Of a stretch of 24,264 nucleotides of DNA, positions 15,618 to 22,846 are shown piece by piece. A model generated the notes under the pieces. The model did no database searches and was not told the origin of the DNA. It worked only from the letters and a program-made list of their open reading frames with translations. Each line of letters starts with the position of its first letter. Position 1 is the first letter of the stretch. Source of the stretch: JANMMJ01 sp964543235. Its GTDB lineage: Bacteria; Pseudomonadota; Alphaproteobacteria; Rhizobiales; Aestuariivirgaceae. The stretch is taken from positions 1-24,264 of the forward strand of contig CAZIXE010000054.1 in NCBI GenBank assembly GCA_964543235.1, in the 5' to 3' direction. Position numbers and translations under genes: made by a program.

Positions 15618-16565
15618 TCAGTCTTTCACACCCAGCTTCTCGCGGATGCCTTTCAACTTCTCATAATCTGCGTCAATAACCTTCTGGGCCTCAGCTGCCG
15701 GCAACCAATAGATCAAGGCTCCTGTCGTCTCGGCGACTTCCCTGGCTTTCTGGCTTTCGACCATTTTCTTTGCGGCCGCCTCAAGCTTGTCCTTTACGTC
15801 CTGTGGCGTGCCTTTTGGAACGAACAGGCCATTCCATAAGGATGCAGAGGCGTCGGGTACCTGCTCGCCCATGGTCGCCACATCACGCGTCACCGATGTC
15901 CGTTCGGAAGTGATTGTGGCGATGACATTGAGATCATTCAGGCACGGCAACACCAGCTGGGCGGTTGTATTGATCACGTCAGCATCGCCGTTTGTGAGCG
16001 TCGAGCAGTCTACCATGTCAAAGGCTGCTTCGGCCGAGAATTTCCCGCCCAACTGCTGAAGGGCAAACACACTGATCAGGGTTGGTTCAAGGCCATAGCC
16101 AAAATGGCCGAGGCGGACGGGATTTGCCTTCGAATACTCGGCCAGCTCCTTCATGTTCTTATAGGGAGCATCCTTCTTCGAAGCGATGAGGAAGGGATAG
16201 GTGAGGAAGATGCCCACCACTTCGAACGTGTCACGCTTGAAAGGCGCATTCTCGCCCATGGTCTTGACCGTTGGCACTCCCACGACGAACGAACCAACCG
16301 TGTAACCGTCGGCCGGAGCGTTCGCGACTTCCGTGGCGCCAACCACGGCCCCGCCGCCGGGACGATTCACGACCGCCGCCGGCGCTCCGTACATCGCCTG
16401 GAACTCCTCCGCGATCAGACGAGTCAAAACGTCCTCAAGATCTCCCGGCGGCCAAGGAACGACGAACTGAACCGGTTTCTCAGGATAGTCGGCAAATGCT
16501 GGCGTTGTTGCAGGCACAGCGGTCGAGACAGCACAGGCCAGGGCCAGCGCGATCATTCTTGTCAT
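15618..16565 (-). CDS. tctC: Tripartite tricarboxylate transporter periplasmic substrate-binding protein (Bug family)
   Basis: A 315-residue Bug/TctC periplasmic receptor. A signal peptide of about 25 residues (MTRMIALALACAVSTAVPA) ends at AFA before DYPEKPVQF. The mature protein has the family sequence PVQFVVPWPPG, VVNRPGGGAVVGATEVANAPADGYT and later FVPKGTPQDVKDKLEAAAKK. The first ligand loop reads PPGDLED rather than the common PPGGxxD, which marks a diverged subfamily. Two Cys (CSTLTNGDAD and LPCLNDLN) may form a disulfide. The ATG at 16565 follows GGAGGAAACCC. It is the first gene of the minus-strand operon and diverges from iclR. Family members mostly bind carboxylates, but some bind other small organic molecules, so the substrate is open. 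Confidence 0.93.
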   Translation of the reverse strand: MTRMIALALACAVSTAVPATTPAFADYPEKPVQFVVPWPPGDLEDVLTRLIAEEFQAMYGAPAAVVNRPGGGAVVGATEVANAPADGYTVGSFVVGVPTVKTMGENAPFKRDTFEVVGIFLTYPFLIASKKDAPYKNMKELAEYSKANPVRLGHFGYGLEPTLISVFALQQLGGKFSAEAAFDMVDCSTLTNGDADVINTTAQLVLPCLNDLNVIATITSERTSVTRDVATMGEQVPDASASLWNGLFVPKGTPQDVKDKLEAAAKKMVESQKAREVAETTGALIYWLPAAEAQKVIDADYEKLKGIREKLGVKD

Positions 16566-16585
16566 GGGTTTCCTCCATTGATGAT

Positions 16586-16612
16586 CGGTTCATTATTATC
16601 ACCGACGGTTCA
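16586..16612. promoter_or_regulatory. Direct repeats CGGTTCA, 20 bp apart, in the tctC-iclR divergent region
   Basis: CGGTTCA occurs at 16586-16592 and again at 16606-16612, exactly 20 bases apart, so both copies lie on the same face of the helix. They lie between the tctC start and its putative promoter, a position suited to repression. The adjacent IclR-type regulator is the natural candidate to bind here. Confidence 0.4.
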
Positions 16613-16615
16613 AAT

Positions 16616-16644
16616 ATCTTGCCAAGTGCGCCATTTTGAGTCAA
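16616..16644 (-). promoter_or_regulatory. Possible sigma-70-type promoter for the tctC operon
   Basis: On the minus strand TTGACT (complement of 16639-16644) is followed after 17 bases by CAAGAT (complement of 16616-16621), then an AT-rich stretch and the tctC Shine-Dalgarno. The -35 is a 5/6 match but the -10 only 3/6, so the call is tentative. The repeated CGGTTCA boxes lie just downstream. Confidence 0.35.
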
Positions 16645-16679
16645 GTTGTTTTGAGAACCAACGAAACCGGCATGCAAAA

Positions 16680-17468
16680 GTGTCTTCGACCGTCGACAAA
16701 GCATTGAGCCTGCTTGAGCTTTTCTCGGCGCAACAGCCCGAGCTCGGGTTGAGCGAAATTGCAAGGCTTGCGGATATCGACAAGGCGACGGCCCATCGCC
16801 TACTCTCGACCCTGGCCAAGCGAGGCTTCCTCGAACAGAACGAGCAGACACGGCTCTATCGCATCGGCGTCAGTGTCATCCGTCTGGCGCGCCACCGGGA
16901 AGCAATTTTTCCACTCGAATCTGTTGTCAGGTCTGAACTGGAAATGCTTGCGCAAGTCACAGGCGAGACATGTCACGCTTCACTTCTGGCCGGAAGCAAA
17001 CTCGCCACGATCGGATATGTGGAGGGCAGCAGGGCCATTCATGTCACACTTGAACCCGGCCAATTGCTGCACCTTCACGCGACGGCTTCAGGATTGGCCT
17101 GCCTGGCCTTCATGTCCGACGAACGGCAGAAGACCCTGCTGCGGCAGCCCATGGAACAATTCACTCCGACCACGCCGGTGAAGCAGGAAAAGGTCAAGAG
17201 CCTGATCGAAACTGTCCGAAGAGCCGGATTCGCAGTCGCTGACCAGACCTACGAGTCCGACGTCTATGGCATTGCCGCACCGATTTTCGGCGCTGACGGC
17301 TTCGCGCAAGGAGCCGTCGCTGTGGCAACGCCTGCCCATCGCATGACGAAGGATATCCGCAAACAGACGGCTTCGCATGTGATCGATACGTCTGTGCGGA
17401 TCACGCGGAGGCTGGGCTTCGAACCTCCTGCTTCCTTCCTCGGATTGCAACAACGGAGTGCGGCATGA
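16680..17468 (+). CDS. IclR family transcriptional regulator
   Basis: A 262-residue IclR-type regulator. The N-terminal winged HTH is STVDKALSLLELF followed by LGLSEIARLADIDKATAHRLLSTLAKRGFL. The C-terminal effector-binding domain spans about 80-250, with HLHATASGLACLAF and FAVADQTYESDVYGIAAPIF being typical. GTG at 16680 gives the usual family N-terminus, but no clear Shine-Dalgarno precedes it; GTG 16626 or ATG 16581 are alternatives. The gene diverges from tctC and overlaps the HAD gene by ATGA. It very likely controls the transporter operon and its own operon in response to the imported substrate or a product. Confidence 0.9.
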   Translation: MSSTVDKALSLLELFSAQQPELGLSEIARLADIDKATAHRLLSTLAKRGFLEQNEQTRLYRIGVSVIRLARHREAIFPLESVVRSELEMLAQVTGETCHASLLAGSKLATIGYVEGSRAIHVTLEPGQLLHLHATASGLACLAFMSDERQKTLLRQPMEQFTPTTPVKQEKVKSLIETVRRAGFAVADQTYESDVYGIAAPIFGADGFAQGAVAVATPAHRMTKDIRKQTASHVIDTSVRITRRLGFEPPASFLGLQQRSAA

Positions 17469-18139
17469 CCCCGAGCAAGCGGGCACTGATCCTGGATTTC
17501 GGCGGTGTGATTTCCCGAACCCTGTTCGAAACCCATGGCCTGACGGAACAGGCCCTCGGATTGCCATCTGGCACACTCACGTGGCGGGGTCCATTCGCGC
17601 CTGAAACCGACCCGCTCTGGTGTGACATGCAGGCGCGAAAGATCAGCGAGCGCGACTACTGGCTCACCCGCACACAGGAAGTGGGAGCGCTTGCCGGAAG
17701 GCCGTGGACACGGATGGAGGAGTTCGTGCGGGCTGCCCGGGGAGCCGACCCGGCGAACATCATCCGACCAGAATTCCATGCGGCCATTGCCAAGGCAAAG
17801 TCAGCAGGAGTCATGCTCGGCATCCTCTCCAATGAACTCGACCTGTTCTATGGCGCGGACTTCAGGACAAGGCTGCCCTTCCTTGCGGATTTCAACGCCA
17901 TCGTCGATGCGACCTATACCGGCGTCCTCAAGCCTGACCCCAAGTCCTACACGAGCATCTGCGATGCCCTGGGTGTTGCACCTCAGGCATGTGTATTTGT
18001 CGATGACCAATTGAAGAACATCGAGGGCGCAGTGGCCCTCGGCATGACGGCTGTGCATTTCGACGTAAGAGACCCTGCAGCGAGCTACAAACTGGCCTTG
18101 TCACACCTGGGCCTCGATGATCAGGAGAAGGCAGCATGA
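17465..18139 (+). CDS. HAD-superfamily hydrolase
   Basis: A 224-residue HAD hydrolase with an alpha-helical cap of subtype C1. Motif I is ILDFGGVIS with nucleophile Asp11; the +2 acid of typical phosphatases is Gly13, as in the DFGGV-type subset. Motif II is Ser122 (GILSNE), motif III Lys156 (LKPDPKSY) and motif IV Asp180-Asp181 (VFVDDQ). It may be a phosphatase on a small phosphorylated metabolite, although the missing +2 Asp makes this uncertain; dehalogenase-like chemistry is another option. ATGA overlaps on both sides couple it to the IclR gene and the transaminase gene. Confidence 0.88.
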   Translation: MTPSKRALILDFGGVISRTLFETHGLTEQALGLPSGTLTWRGPFAPETDPLWCDMQARKISERDYWLTRTQEVGALAGRPWTRMEEFVRAARGADPANIIRPEFHAAIAKAKSAGVMLGILSNELDLFYGADFRTRLPFLADFNAIVDATYTGVLKPDPKSYTSICDALGVAPQACVFVDDQLKNIEGAVALGMTAVHFDVRDPAASYKLALSHLGLDDQEKAA

Positions 18140-19494
18140 ACGCGCATGACAGCAATTTTCTGAAGGCCAACAATGCACGTCACATGTGGCATCCGATGGC
18201 GCACCCGGCAGACTCGCTGGCCAATCCGCCCAAAATTGTCACAGCCGCAGAGGGCGTCACCCTGACGGATGTCGATGGCCATCGCGTGATCGACGGCGTT
18301 GGGGGCCTGTGGAATGTGAACCTGGGGTATTCCTGCGACCCCGTGAAGAAGGCGATTTCGGACCAGCTGAACAAGCTGGCCTACTATTCCGCTTTCCGCG
18401 GCACCTCCACAGGGCCGGCCATTGAGCTGTCACACATGCTGTCCGAATGGTTTGCGCCCGACGGCATGACACGGGCCTTTTTCACCTCCGGCGGCTCCGA
18501 CAGCGTCGAAACATCGCTGCGGCTGGCACGTCAGTATCACAAGATTCGCGGCGATCGCGACCGCATCAAGTTCCTGTCACTCAAAAAGGGCTACCACGGA
18601 ACGCATTTCGGCGGTGCGTCGGTCAACGGCAACCAGAATTTCCGGCGCAACTATGAACCGCTGATGCCCGGCTGTTTCCAATTGCCGGCACCCTATACCT
18701 ATCGCAATCCCTTCAATGAATCAGACCCGGCAAAACTGGCGCAGCTATGCGCACAAGCCATTGAAGATGAAATCGCCTTCCAGGGCGCCGACACCATCGC
18801 GGCCTTCATCATGGAACCGGTCATGGGCGCCGGCGGTGTCATTCCTCCTCACGAAAGTTTCATGCCCCTCGTGCGCGGAATTTGCGACAGGCACGGCATC
18901 CTTCTCATTGCGGATGAGGTCATCACCGCTTTCGGCCGCACAGGAGCCTGGACAGGATCACGGTTGTGGAACGTGAAACCCGACATGATGTGTCTCGCCA
19001 AGGCCATTACCAACGGTTATTTTCCCTTTGGCGCCACCCTGCTGAATGACAAGGTGGCGGAGGTTTTCGAGAGGGACAAAAGCGGGGCAGGCAATATTGG
19101 CCACGGCTACACTTATTCGGCGCACCCTGTCGGGGCGGCGGCGGCGCTGGCCTGCATTCCTGAAATCACCAGAGCCAGAGTCAACGAGAATGCGGCCGCG
19201 CGCGGAGCCGAACTGCTGGCCGCGGCCGAAGCCCTGAAGAAGAAGCATGAGCTCGTCGGCGATGTGCGCGGCAAAGGCCTGATGGTGGCGCTTGAGTGCG
19301 TCTCCGATCGCGGCAAGAAAACACCCGCCACGAAAGACACAATGCAAAAGGTTTTTGATGGCGCCTATGCCGATGGCGTGATGATCCGCATTTCGGGCAA
19401 CACCATCATCCTGTCGCCGCCTCTGGTCATTACCGCGAGCGATGTGCAGGCCATAGCTCATGCACTCGACACTGGACTCTCGGCTGCTGCATGA
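18136..19494 (+). CDS. Class III omega-transaminase (taurine/putrescine:pyruvate type)
   Basis: A 452-residue aminotransferase of fold type I. PLP residues are Asp260 (LIADEVITAFGRTG) and Lys289 (CLAKAITNGYFPFG). The N-terminal HMWHPMAHP, GGLWNVNLGYS and the central SGGSDSVETSLRLARQYH followed by KKGYHGTHFGG resemble pyruvate-dependent omega-amine transaminases such as the putrescine, beta-alanine or taurine enzymes. The reaction would turn a primary terminal amine into an aldehyde with alanine formation. It overlaps both neighbours by ATGA. With the aldehyde dehydrogenase in the divergent operon it could form a second deamination route for the same class of substrate. Confidence 0.92.
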   Translation: MNAHDSNFLKANNARHMWHPMAHPADSLANPPKIVTAAEGVTLTDVDGHRVIDGVGGLWNVNLGYSCDPVKKAISDQLNKLAYYSAFRGTSTGPAIELSHMLSEWFAPDGMTRAFFTSGGSDSVETSLRLARQYHKIRGDRDRIKFLSLKKGYHGTHFGGASVNGNQNFRRNYEPLMPGCFQLPAPYTYRNPFNESDPAKLAQLCAQAIEDEIAFQGADTIAAFIMEPVMGAGGVIPPHESFMPLVRGICDRHGILLIADEVITAFGRTGAWTGSRLWNVKPDMMCLAKAITNGYFPFGATLLNDKVAEVFERDKSGAGNIGHGYTYSAHPVGAAAALACIPEITRARVNENAAARGAELLAAAEALKKKHELVGDVRGKGLMVALECVSDRGKKTPATKDTMQKVFDGAYADGVMIRISGNTIILSPPLVITASDVQAIAHALDTGLSAAA

Positions 19495-20369
19495 CCGGCA
19501 ACGAGGAAAGCTGGGTTGCCCTGCTGGGTGTCAAGGGCGGGCCAGCCATCAACCCCCATGGCTCCATGCCGACGTCCAGCCTGTTACGGCTAGACGGCAA
19601 GACCGTCGTTGTGGATTGCGGCGCAGGCGTTGCACTGGGCATTGCCCGTCAAGGCATCGCTCTGAAAACGATCGACGCGGTTTTCATCACCCATCTGCAC
19701 TCAGACCACTATCTCGACCTTGGCCCGCTTCTGCATACGGCGTGGACGGCAGGCCTCTCGCGCCCCATTCCGGTGTTCGGCCCTGAAGGTTTGCAGGACT
19801 ATTTGGATCACTTCATTGCCTCCATGCGCTTCGACATCGACACGCGCATCGCAGACGAGGGCCGCCCGGACCTGAAGGACCTCGTTGAGCTGCATGTACT
19901 TGGCGACGACAAAGCTGCGTCCATCGGCGCTATCAAGGTTACGGCGTTGCGCAATCTTCACCCGCCCCTGGTGGAGAGTTTCGCGCTCCGCTTTGACGGC
20001 ACGGGCAAATCCATTGTCTTTTCGGGTGACACCGCATTCTTTCCGCCACTGGCAGAATTTGCCGAAGGCGTGACGGTCCTGGTCCATGAAGCGATGTACC
20101 CCGAGGGCATTGACCGCCTGGTGGCCCGCATTGGCAATGGCGACGACCGCTTGCGCAAGCACATGTTTGCGTCACACACGCCCATCGAGGATGCAGGCCG
20201 GATTGCCATGATGGCCGGCGCCGGGTGCCTTGCCATCCACCACATGGTGCCGCTTGATGATCCGCTGATCAGGCCGGGCGACTGGGAATCTGGTGCGCGC
20301 AAGCATTGGCCGGGCCCACTGCACATTGGAACCGATGGCTTGCGCATTCCGATACGGCCAATGCCGTAG
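19491..20369 (+). CDS. MBL-fold metallo-hydrolase (RNase Z/AtsA-like) with canonical metal site
   Basis: A 292-residue MBL-fold protein. It has the full HLHSDH motif at residues 68-73, His157 (RNLHPPL), Asp180 (FSGDTAFF) and a terminal His pair at 250-251 (AIHHMVP), so a binuclear metal site is expected, in contrast to the variant at 1506-2456. The arrangement resembles RNase Z/arylsulfatase-like MBL hydrolases used on small esters, lactones or similar substrates. It overlaps the transaminase by ATGA and ends the iclR operon. It converges on hpaR with an 18-base gap. Its position suggests hydrolysis of a pathway intermediate; substrate unknown. Confidence 0.88.
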   Translation: MTGNEESWVALLGVKGGPAINPHGSMPTSSLLRLDGKTVVVDCGAGVALGIARQGIALKTIDAVFITHLHSDHYLDLGPLLHTAWTAGLSRPIPVFGPEGLQDYLDHFIASMRFDIDTRIADEGRPDLKDLVELHVLGDDKAASIGAIKVTALRNLHPPLVESFALRFDGTGKSIVFSGDTAFFPPLAEFAEGVTVLVHEAMYPEGIDRLVARIGNGDDRLRKHMFASHTPIEDAGRIAMMAGAGCLAIHHMVPLDDPLIRPGDWESGARKHWPGPLHIGTDGLRIPIRPMP

Positions 20370-20387
20370 CCAGTGTTCCTGCTGCGT

Positions 20388-20852
20388 TCAGGTGCCGGTT
20401 CCGGAGTTCTCAATGCTCTCCACCGCTGCCTGAAGCCGGTCAAGCCTTTCCAGCAGCTCTGTCAATTCGCCCTTGCCGAAGGCCTTTTCGATGGCGGCAT
20501 AGATCGCCGCACTCTGCGGCGCCGCGCTTTCGAGAAAGCGCAAGCCCGTGACCGTGAGTTCAATCATGGTGCGGCGTCCATCCACCTTGCCGCGAGAACT
20601 GGTGATGAGCTTCTGATCCTCCAAAGTCCTCATGATGCGGGACAGGCTGGGAGGCAGGATACAGGCACGCTCGGCAACATGACCCGCTTCCGATACACCG
20701 TCCTCTCCCAATACACGCAGGACCCGCCATTGCTGCTCAGTCAGCCCGATGCTTGCCAAATGTGGCCGGAATAGCCGCATAACAGCCTCGCGCGCACGCA
20801 GGAGCGCCATGGGCAGGGAACGTCTGGTGGAAACGATTCTTCTTCTGGGCAT
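20388..20852 (-). CDS. hpaR: MarR family repressor of homoprotocatechuate degradation, HpaR-like
   Basis: A 154-residue MarR-type winged-helix regulator. The N-terminal SLPMALLRAREAVMRLFRP and LTEQQWRVLRVLGE closely resemble HpaR/HpcR, the repressor of the 4-hydroxyphenylacetate meta pathway. The recognition region is LPPSLSRIMRTLEDQKLI with the wing KVDGRRTMIELT. It diverges from hpaF; the 102-base interval contains a palindrome over the hpaF promoter, as expected for a repressor relieved by a hydroxyphenylacetate. The ATG at 20852 gives a normal length; no clear Shine-Dalgarno is visible. Confidence 0.92.
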   Translation of the reverse strand: MPRRRIVSTRRSLPMALLRAREAVMRLFRPHLASIGLTEQQWRVLRVLGEDGVSEAGHVAERACILPPSLSRIMRTLEDQKLITSSRGKVDGRRTMIELTVTGLRFLESAAPQSAAIYAAIEKAFGKGELTELLERLDRLQAAVESIENSGTGT

Positions 20853-20905
20853 GGCGACGTTCTAACAGGAATTCGCGGAATCGACAGCTTACCCGCAGGC
20901 ACCAC

Positions 20906-20936
20906 TTGACAAGCCCACCATTATTTAACATGTTAA
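20906..20936 (+). promoter_or_regulatory. hpaF promoter (-35 TTGACA) with overlapping operator
   Basis: A perfect -35 TTGACA at 20906-20911 is followed after 17-18 bases by a weak -10 (CATGTT or ATGTTA, about 20929-20935). That -10 falls inside the palindrome TTAACATGTTAA at 20925-20936. A bound HpaR dimer would directly block RNA polymerase. A GGAG at 20942-20945, 9 bases before the hpaF ATG, supplies the ribosome binding site. Confidence 0.65.
20925..20936. promoter_or_regulatory. Palindrome TTAACATGTTAA, probable HpaR operator
   Basis: A perfect 12-base inverted repeat centred in the hpaR-hpaF interval. The symmetry extends imperfectly outward, giving 10 of 13 matched pairs over 26 bases. 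Size, AT-rich arms and position over the -10 region are typical of MarR-family operators. Confidence 0.65.
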
Positions 20937-20954
20937 TTATCGGAGTGTCAATCG

Positions 20955-21341
20955 ATGCCGCATCTGGTTATCCAGTACTCTGACAATATGGCCGGTGAAC
21001 GCATACAGCGCCTTTGCGATGCGCTGGCTGATGTCCTGGCTGACACCGGGCTTTTCCCGCTCGGCGGCATCCGGGTGCGCGCCCTTCCGTGCCCGGCCTA
21101 TGCCATCGCTGACAGTCATCCGCGCAATGCATTTGTCGACATGGTGCTCCGCATCGGAACCGGGCGCAGCGAAGCCGACAAGAAGATGACAGGCGACCGG
21201 TTGATGCACACGGCCGAGGCCGCGTTCTCCCATGATCTCGCCAGTCCGCATTTTGCCCTGTCCCTGGAAATCGTCGAGATCGACCCCATCCTCACTTGGA
21301 AGAGAAACAGCATGCACACCCGCTTGAAGGGAGCCTCATGA
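20955..21341 (+). CDS. hpaF: 5-carboxymethyl-2-hydroxymuconate delta-isomerase
   Basis: A 128-residue tautomerase-superfamily isomerase of usual length. It converts 5-carboxymethyl-2-hydroxymuconate to its oxo isomer after dehydrogenation in the homoprotocatechuate pathway. Sequence begins MPHLVIQYSDN; after Met removal the N-terminal Pro is the catalytic base. The conserved arginine-rich strand GGIRVRALP follows near residue 40, and DMVLRIGTGRSEADKK near 65. It is the first gene of the hpaFEDG operon, with GGAG 9 bases upstream of the ATG, and overlaps hpaE by ATGA. Confidence 0.92.
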   Translation: MPHLVIQYSDNMAGERIQRLCDALADVLADTGLFPLGGIRVRALPCPAYAIADSHPRNAFVDMVLRIGTGRSEADKKMTGDRLMHTAEAAFSHDLASPHFALSLEIVEIDPILTWKRNSMHTRLKGAS

Positions 21342-22846
21342 GAACACTGCAGGACCACCTGGCCAAGGCGGAAGACATTCTGAGTCGCTTCAAGACTGGT
21401 CTACCCAACTTCATCAACGGAAAAGAGTCGGATGGATGCGGTGGAACATTCGAAACCCGTTCTCCAGTCGATGAGAGCCTGCTGGCCCAAGTGGCGCTGG
21501 GTACGGCTGAAGATATTGACCACGCAGCCATGGCCGCCAGACAGGCATTTGCCGCCTGGGCAGCGCTGTCCGGCGAGAAACGCAAGGCCCTGCTGCACAA
21601 GGTGGCTGACCTCATCGAGACGCGGGCCGAAGAAATAGCTCTTTGTGAATGCATGGACACGGGCCAGGCCTGGCGCTTCATGTCCAAGGCGGCGTTGCGC
21701 GGTGCTGAAAACTTCCGCTACTTCGCTGACCTGGCGCCGGGCGCACGCGATGGCCTCAGCCTGCAATCGGAACATCATCTCAACATCACCTCGCGCCACC
21801 CTATCGGCCCGGTCGGCGTGATCACGCCCTGGAACACGCCGTTCATGCTGTCCACCTGGAAGATTGCGCCAGCACTCGCAGCGGGTTGTACGGTCGTGCA
21901 CAAGCCGGCTGAATTCTCGCCGATCACCGCGCGGCTGCTCGCAGAAATCGTCCACGAGGCTGGTATCCCCCCCGGCGTGCTGAATCTCGTCAATGGCATG
22001 GGCGAAGGTGCGGGCAAGGCTCTCACCGAACATCCGGACATCAAGGCCATTGCCTTTGTGGGCGAGTCCAGAACCGGTTCCATGATCATGAAACAGGGCG
22101 CGGACACGCTGAAGCGCGTGCACTTCGAACTGGGCGGCAAGAACCCTGTCATCGTGTTCGCGGATGCCGATCTTGAGCGCGCTCTCGATGCGGTGATCTT
22201 CATGATCTACTCGCTCAATGGCGAACGCTGCACCTCATCGTCGCGGCTGCTGGTGCAGGAGTCGATTGCGGAAGAGTTCCACGAAAAACTGATTGCCCGC
22301 GTCAATGCCATCAAGGTCGGGCACCCGCTTGACCCGGTGACGGAAATCGGTCCTCTCATTCACAAGACCCATTTCGACAAGGTGATGGGCTATGTGGCGG
22401 CTGGCAAGGCGGAGGGCGCAAGGCTGGCCGCGGGTGGCGAACGCCATGGCACAACGGGCTGGTATATGCGCCCGACCCTTTTCACCCACGCCGCACCCCA
22501 CATGCGGATCGCCCAGGAAGAGATTTTCGGAGCCGTCCTCACCTCATTGACATTCCGGGATGAAGACGAAGCCCTCAGCATCGCCAATGGTGTTGCCTAT
22601 GGTCTCACAGGCTATGTCTGGACCAATGACCTCACCCGGGCCTTACGCGTTTCCAACAGGCTGGAAGCGGGCATGATCTGGGTAAATTCAGAGAATGTCC
22701 GCCACCTGCCCACGCCCTTCGGCGGAGTAAAGTCCTCCGGCATTGGCCGCGACGGCGGTGACTGGTCATTCGAGTTCTACATGGAAACAAAGAACACGGC
22801 GATTGCAACCGGCCACCATGGCATTCCGAAACTGGGAACCCTCTGA
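21338..22846 (+). CDS. hpaE: 5-carboxymethyl-2-hydroxymuconic semialdehyde dehydrogenase
   Basis: A 502-residue NAD-dependent aldehyde dehydrogenase. Catalytic residues are Asn166 (TPWNTPFM), Glu264 (HFELGGKNP) and Cys298 (LNGERCTSS). It oxidises the semialdehyde made by ring cleavage of homoprotocatechuate. The motif GERCTSSSRLLVQ and the end WSFEFYMETKNTAIA are typical of HpaE/HpcC enzymes. The ATG at 21338 overlaps the hpaF stop by ATGA; the frame is open upstream to 21296 but inside hpaF. The stop TGA shares one base with the hpaD start (TGATG). Confidence 0.94.
   Translation: MRTLQDHLAKAEDILSRFKTGLPNFINGKESDGCGGTFETRSPVDESLLAQVALGTAEDIDHAAMAARQAFAAWAALSGEKRKALLHKVADLIETRAEEIALCECMDTGQAWRFMSKAALRGAENFRYFADLAPGARDGLSLQSEHHLNITSRHPIGPVGVITPWNTPFMLSTWKIAPALAAGCTVVHKPAEFSPITARLLAEIVHEAGIPPGVLNLVNGMGEGAGKALTEHPDIKAIAFVGESRTGSMIMKQGADTLKRVHFELGGKNPVIVFADADLERALDAVIFMIYSLNGERCTSSSRLLVQESIAEEFHEKLIARVNAIKVGHPLDPVTEIGPLIHKTHFDKVMGYVAAGKAEGARLAAGGERHGTTGWYMRPTLFTHAAPHMRIAQEEIFGAVLTSLTFRDEDEALSIANGVAYGLTGYVWTNDLTRALRVSNRLEAGMIWVNSENVRHLPTPFGGVKSSGIGRDGGDWSFEFYMETKNTAIATGHHGIPKLGTL

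Noticed and set aside
16104..16679. N-terminal extension of the IclR open frame across tctC
   Set aside because: It lies opposite tctC and has no family similarity; the HTH begins just after the GTG at 16680.
20853..20875. TTCTAACAGGAA near the hpaR start as a second HpaR operator
   Set aside because: Only 3 of 6 base pairs are symmetrical and similarity to TTAACATGTTAA is limited to a TAACA/TGTTA half-site.
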